Source: Bacillota bacterium
Lineage (GTDB): Bacteria > Bacillota > Clostridia > Acetivibrionales > DSM-2933
Assembly (NCBI GenBank): GCA_023430975.1
Contig: JAEYYB010000118.1
Span: forward strand, 40,673 to 104,672
Length of the DNA: 64,000 bases
Direction: 5' to 3'
The notes beneath the pieces are model-generated. The model was not told the origin of the DNA, did no database searches, and saw only the letters and a list, made by a program, of their open reading frames with translations. The translations under genes were made by a program, and so were the position numbers. The first letter of the stretch is position 1. Every line of letters starts with the position of its first letter. Positions 60,324 to 64,000 of this stretch are shown piece after piece.

Positions 60324-62045
60324 CTAGTCCACCTTAAATTTGTCAACTTCCTTTTCCAGATCGAATGCCATGTTCTTTAATCCATCGATATGCGACTCCA
60401 TATCCTGCATTACTGCCAGCTGTTCCTGCGTTGAAGCAGCTACCTGCTGACTTATCGAACTGAATCCTTTTGAAATATCTGCAAGATAGTTAATTCTGTC
60501 GAATACTATCTTGCTTGATTCTTTTATTACCTGTATAGCCTTAAAAATATCTTCAACTCCTGAATAAGCATGTCTGCTTGATTCCTCTATATTACCAAGG
60601 ACCGATTCAACCTTCGAGACAGAATTTACTCCCTCCTGTGCCTGAACCACACCTTTTTGAATATATGTGACCGCACCGTCAATTTCTTCCTGTATCATAT
60701 TTATAATATTGTTTATTTTCATACTTGCCTGGTTTGATTGTTCAGCTAATATTTTAACCTCATCCGACACAACAGCAAAGCCCCTTCCGTTTTCACCTGC
60801 CCTCGCTGCTTCAATAGCCGCATTTAAAGCCAATAGATTGGTCTGCTTAGCGATCTGTGAAATAGCTTCACTAAAAGACTCGATTTCCTTTGATCTTTCT
60901 CCTAACTTTTGTACAATTTCAGCGGTATTGTTAACAGTGTTATTTACAAGGCTTACTATTTGCATTGCATCTTTGAATATGCCTGATACCTGCTGTATAT
61001 CATTCATTGCACTGTTTGAGGAGTTGGATAATAAATCTGCCTGACTTATAACCTTTTCAATCTGGCTAAAGGTTTCATCAATAGATTTAGAAACTTCTTC
61101 AACACTCTTAACTTGTTTTAAAGTTCCCTCTGCTATATCATTTACTGCTTTTGTTATTTCTTCAGTAGCTTTGCTTGTATCACTGGCACTGCTGCTCAAC
61201 TCATCAGTATGTGTTAAAATTTTTTTAGTGTTATATCTTATATTCTTTGTTATAGCACCCATACTTGCTATTACATCATTAAATGTTTGAGTCAGGCGAC
61301 CAACTTCATCATTGTTCTTACACTCAATTTCTACGGTTAAATCACCTTCTTTGGCAAGTTCTGCCTTACGTTCCAACACCTTTATAGAACGAACTAAAAA
61401 GTGTGATAGAATACTACTAAAAAGTATTCCAATCAACACTACTAAAAGAGCTACTATCATAATACGGGTTTTTACCATATTTATAGCTTCAAACACAGAT
61501 TTAGCCTCAAAATCAGCTGCCAATATCGTAGATATTTTACCGTTCTTGTCTTTTATAGGTACATATGCAGAAATTAGATTACCCCATTCCTCCGAATACT
61601 GTAATACATACCCCTCAGTTCCTTCAAAGCTGGCCGCTAAAGAAGAATCAATTTCATCTTCCTCATAACCTAACTGCGAAAAGTTTTCGCTGTCATAAGG
61701 GGTACCATCAACAACATATATGTACTTACCGTTTTCATTCTTCCTAAGTGTATAAAGATATTTCAACCCTACAGAATCTTTCATTGTAAGAAGCTTATCG
61801 TGAAGTTCCTTGTAATAACTGCTCTCCATATCTTCTTTGGTCTTAAGCTCATTAATCTTTTCTATATCAATCGAAATTACCATAGAATTACATATATTCA
61901 GAGCCGTTTTTCCTACCGCTTCCACAATTGTAGATTTAGCGTTATTAATGGCACAAAAACCTATAGCTATAGACGACACCAATATAAGGATAATAAAGCT
62001 ACCGCAAAGTTTCATTCTTAATGAAATATTAAATTTTCTAAGCAT
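60324..62045 (-). CDS. Methyl-accepting chemotaxis protein
   Basis: 573 residues. Membrane helix (about 12-32), extracellular dCache-like sensor (about 35-190), second helix (about 195-215), HAMP, and a signalling domain whose tip ...IAKQTNLLALNAAIEAARAGE is typical of the trimer-forming CheA contact. FAVVSDEVKILAEQ and QVAASTQEQLAVMQDM follow. It reports a chemical signal to CheA; ligand unknown. It implies motility. Transcribed alone. Confidence 0.94.
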   Translation of the reverse strand: MLRKFNISLRMKLCGSFIILILVSSIAIGFCAINNAKSTIVEAVGKTALNICNSMVISIDIEKINELKTKEDMESSYYKELHDKLLTMKDSVGLKYLYTLRKNENGKYIYVVDGTPYDSENFSQLGYEEDEIDSSLAASFEGTEGYVLQYSEEWGNLISAYVPIKDKNGKISTILAADFEAKSVFEAINMVKTRIMIVALLVVLIGILFSSILSHFLVRSIKVLERKAELAKEGDLTVEIECKNNDEVGRLTQTFNDVIASMGAITKNIRYNTKKILTHTDELSSSASDTSKATEEITKAVNDIAEGTLKQVKSVEEVSKSIDETFSQIEKVISQADLLSNSSNSAMNDIQQVSGIFKDAMQIVSLVNNTVNNTAEIVQKLGERSKEIESFSEAISQIAKQTNLLALNAAIEAARAGENGRGFAVVSDEVKILAEQSNQASMKINNIINMIQEEIDGAVTYIQKGVVQAQEGVNSVSKVESVLGNIEESSRHAYSGVEDIFKAIQVIKESSKIVFDRINYLADISKGFSSISQQVAASTQEQLAVMQDMESHIDGLKNMAFDLEKEVDKFKVD

Positions 62046-62724
62046 TATGAACCTCTCCCAACATTACTTTATTTATTTTTATTAAAATTGATCATAGTTT
62101 GTTGCAATAAAATTATACATTAGTATATCGTCTCGTTCTTCCATTTTCTATAGTTTAATTTTAACTTCGGCATAAGGTTTACGGATGCACCAGTGGAAAT
62201 ACAGACTTTGGGAGTAAATCCAGGAGATAAATTAGAAAATAGCATTCCACCTCATTGTTTTGAATACTTTGAGGTTTTTTTGTCCTCTATAGAACATCAT
62301 AAATCTCTAATTTGTTCTCTGATGTGGGGGGCACCGCGTAGCTTTACCATAAAAGACATATAACAAGTATTCATTGACACTACTGCTTCTTTCTATTTTG
62401 AAGCTTCTATGGAGAACTTAAACATACACTTCAAAAACATCCTGAGAATTGTGTATTGAAATAGATTTTTTGACCAAATTATCTGTTGATATCTGGATAG
62501 AAATGGGTGCATGACCTTATACATAGCATAATATAAAAAGCAAGTAACGGCTCGATTTCTACTTCTCTTTTTTTGTTTTTCGTTCGTGCAGAGAAACACT
62601 CCTTTCATGTCATCCCTTACTCATCTGTTGCAACCTGAGCATGAGGCAGTATCCTGAATACTATTTTGCTATAATGATTTCCGCTTCCCCGAAAAGACAT
62701 ATTCATTGTATCTCAACCAAGCCA
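62046..62724. other. Gene-poor stretch with ORF remnants
   Basis: Short open frames on both strands (for example 62393-62608 minus, 71 codons, basic and aromatic; and an ATG-less plus-strand frame ending near 62362) resemble no family I know. ACCTCA...TGAGGT with a T-run at about 62250-62280 could be an old terminator. The stretch looks like decayed genes or mobile-element debris. Confidence 0.35.
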
Positions 62725-62802
62725 TTAGTGCACATCTGGCTTGCAGTATCTGCATGAATATTTATCGCATATTTTACACTCACAGTAAGTAAATAGCGAC
62801 AT
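62725..62802 (-). CDS. Possible 25-residue cysteine-rich peptide
   Basis: ATG at 62802 with GGGAGGGTG about 5 bases upstream, then a 25-residue frame with the pattern C-x-C-x2-C-x4-C-x2-C and stop TAA. The Cys spacing could bind a metal. It may be a true small gene, or the start of a decayed longer gene. Neighbouring DNA gives no further support. Confidence 0.3.
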   Translation of the reverse strand: MSLFTYCECKICDKYSCRYCKPDVH

Positions 62803-63165
62803 CGTGCACCCTCCCTCATCCAATTAACTTTAATATATAGCTGTAGTTGGTCTTACAAACCTATGCAAACTGGCTATTTGCACTTTTGGATTTCCCGTAA
62901 TGAAAGCCCTAAGAGCGATGCCCCCCATTTCAGAGAACGTTGGCATGACTGACGCTGTTTGAGCCGGACCCTCTAGAAAGACCCGTGAGTGGCAGTTTGT
63001 CTGCCCGGCGGAACGGTGTGGTGCGGCTTGCTTCATGCTCGATCTTCAGAGGCTTTACTCCGTGATCTTACTATTCCGCACCTTTACAGTCATGTATTGA
63101 TATGTAAAGTCGCACGTCTTCTTGTTCAGAGGTCCACAGGACGTGGACCCCTTAAAAACATACTT
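62803..63165. other. GC-richer island without recognised gene
   Basis: From about 62860 to 63140 the base composition is clearly richer in G+C than the rest of the window (for example GCCCGGCGGAACGGTGTGG). A 68-codon minus-strand frame (62830-63036) has no known motif. Probably foreign DNA, perhaps linked with the transposase fragment at the right edge. Confidence 0.35.
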
Positions 63166-63729
63166 TTACAAATATCCTCCATTAGCTTTAGGCATATTCT
63201 TGTATTCATCTGTACTATAAATGTAATCACTTATATATTTTACTAGCTTTAAGAAATCTGCATTGTTATTAGGAAGATTAGTAGTCATATCAGGATATAA
63301 ACCTTCTTTCCATACAATTGTTTTTGTTTTTCCTTTTATTGTTACCGTCAATTTATAGTCACATGATGGTTTAACGCCCATTCCTTCAACTTTTAATGTG
63401 TCAGGAAACGACATAATATCAATATCCATCATATGATTATATATGTCCTTTTTTACATTGTCCGGTATTTTAAATTCGATAGTCTTAATACCATCCATAA
63501 CCAAATCCTTAGTAAATGTTCCCTTGTATGTGTCAATCTGATATCTTCCTAATGTATTAAAATTTAATTGAAAATTGAAGCCATCTGATTGCTCACCCTG
63601 TAAAGCGCCAATGTTATCTAATTTACTATTCTGTTGTATTGCCAAATAGGTAATAGGTAGTAAAATAGCAAATATAACTAAACAAGTAATTAAAATTGTT
63701 CGTTTACTACCTTGTGTGATTTTACTCAA
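63166..63729 (-). CDS. Membrane-anchored hypothetical protein (TTG start)
   Basis: 187 residues, one N-terminal membrane helix (ILITCLVIFAILLPITYLA) and a soluble outer domain of about 150 residues (GRYQIDTYKGTFTKDLV, DIMSFPDTLK, CDYKLTVTIKGKTKTIVW) that looks beta-rich. GGGAGG is placed 8 bases before a TTG codon, so the start is TTG. Function unknown. Confidence 0.65.
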   Translation of the reverse strand: MSKITQGSKRTILITCLVIFAILLPITYLAIQQNSKLDNIGALQGEQSDGFNFQLNFNTLGRYQIDTYKGTFTKDLVMDGIKTIEFKIPDNVKKDIYNHMMDIDIMSFPDTLKVEGMGVKPSCDYKLTVTIKGKTKTIVWKEGLYPDMTTNLPNNNADFLKLVKYISDYIYSTDEYKNMPKANGGYL

Positions 63730-63784
63730 GTATTACGCCTCCCTTTAAGAAATTTTACTTTAAAACAACTCATGAAGCCTTTCC

Positions 63785-63812
63785 TAAAACCCGACGCAGG
63801 ACGCGTCGGCTT
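63785..63812. repeat. GC-rich inverted repeat
   Basis: CCGACGC-AGGAC-GCGTCGG: a 7-bp perfect G+C stem at about 63790-63808, in strong contrast to the AT-rich surroundings. It lies next to the transposase fragment and may be part of a mobile-element end. Confidence 0.45.
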
Positions 63813-63822
63813 GCGTGTGATT

Positions 63823-63999
63823 TTATATATTGCCTTGGAGCCATTGCGATATTGGGCAATACTGAACTCCAAATATTCTGTTATTACTTATTGCAACCCT
63901 GTGTGTGTAATTTCCTATATATCTAAAAACCTCATCAGAACTGGCAAATGGCTTTTTACTATAGACCACCCAATCCTTTTTATACAAAGGTTTTAAAAG
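63823..63999 (-). pseudogene. IS91-family transposase fragment (partial, right edge)
   Basis: On the minus strand from 63999: KKDWVVYSKKPFASSDEV, then FRYIGNYTHRVAISNNRI. This is the typical IS91/Y2 transposase segment (W-V-V-Y...P-F...Y-L-G-R-Y-T-H-R-V-A-I-S-N). After ISNNRIF the homology ends and the frame stops at 63823, so the C-terminal third is missing or out of frame. The N-terminal part would be beyond the window. Confidence 0.75.
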
Positions 64000-64000
64000 G

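Noticed and set aside
62830..63036. 68-codon minus-strand frame in the GC-rich patch as a gene
   Set aside because: No ribosome site, no known motif, and composition unlike neighbouring genes; more likely debris of a mobile element.
63712..63996. 94-codon plus-strand frame at the right edge
   Set aside because: The minus strand in the same place encodes a clear IS91-type transposase segment.
1..64000. tRNA or rRNA genes
   Set aside because: I looked for CCA-adjacent GTTCRANNC patterns and rRNA core motifs while reading and saw none that I could support; a tRNAscan-SE and Rfam run would settle it.

Overview
The window looks like a chromosomal segment of an anaerobic, spore-forming, cellulolytic member of the Firmicutes (Acetivibrio / Ruminiclostridium / Pseudobacteroides group). 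The evidence is: low G+C, AGGAGG-type ribosome sites and TTG/GTG starts; two family-9 glycoside hydrolases with CBM3c modules ending in a carboxypeptidase-like 'X' module plus dockerin; two further dockerin proteins; a spore germinant-receptor operon; and SLH proteins. The X-dockerin form (INMADV...AKHF) reminds me most of Pseudobacteroides (Bacteroides) cellulosolvens, but that is from memory and uncertain.

Layout. 0-3 kb: a partial unknown ORF, a KDPG-type aldolase, a DRE-TIM aldolase and a decayed amidase. 3-10 kb: cellulosomal GH9, a GGDEF/EAL protein and a parvulin foldase. 10-15.3 kb: a xylose operon read leftwards (xylB with TTG start, ROK regulator, xylA, galM). 15.5-19.6 kb: ger operon (A, C, a small two-helix protein, B). 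20-23.5 kb: lipoprotein, YibQ-like deacetylase, a CwlD-like amidase that has lost its middle, and PdaA-like deacetylase. 23.7-30.8 kb: indolepyruvate oxidoreductase iorAB, phenylacetate-CoA ligase, then an ECF transporter operon preceded by a textbook-looking TRAP attenuator. 30.9-37 kb: a broken SLH protein, an intact SLH protein, NfeD/SPFH, a two-component system. 37-46 kb: twin-dockerin protein, patatin, ECF sigma with a very large membrane anti-sigma, lipoprotein, nucleotidyltransferase. 46.5-51 kb: exopolysaccharide regulatory genes. 52-60 kb: second GH9, then a RiPP cluster (precursor with five PLYGI repeats, radical SAM/SPASM-TPR maturase, C39-peptidase ABC exporter), then a dockerin protein. 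60-64 kb: chemoreceptor, a gene-poor stretch, and an IS91-like transposase fragment at the edge.

Most striking points. (1) The RiPP cluster at 54.6-58.8 kb: five X-Tyr-Gly motifs, each in different codons, beside a SPASM radical SAM enzyme; this may be a multi-site modified peptide, possibly of the splicease type. (2) Nine (G/T)AG triplets with 2-nt spacing, an antiterminator and a terminator ahead of the ECF operon, implying tryptophan-responsive TRAP control. (3) Two families of about 100-bp hairpin repeats (called A and B here) scattered between genes, with compensatory changes in their arms, one A/B chimera, and several gene 3' ends that lie in or against a copy. (4) Several genes damaged by small internal deletions (two amidases, an SLH protein, possibly a DinB-like protein).

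Coordinates of starts were moved from the longest ORF to the ATG/TTG with a proper ribosome site where the sequence supports this; each case is stated in the entry. All functional names rest on motif recognition by eye; no database search was run.
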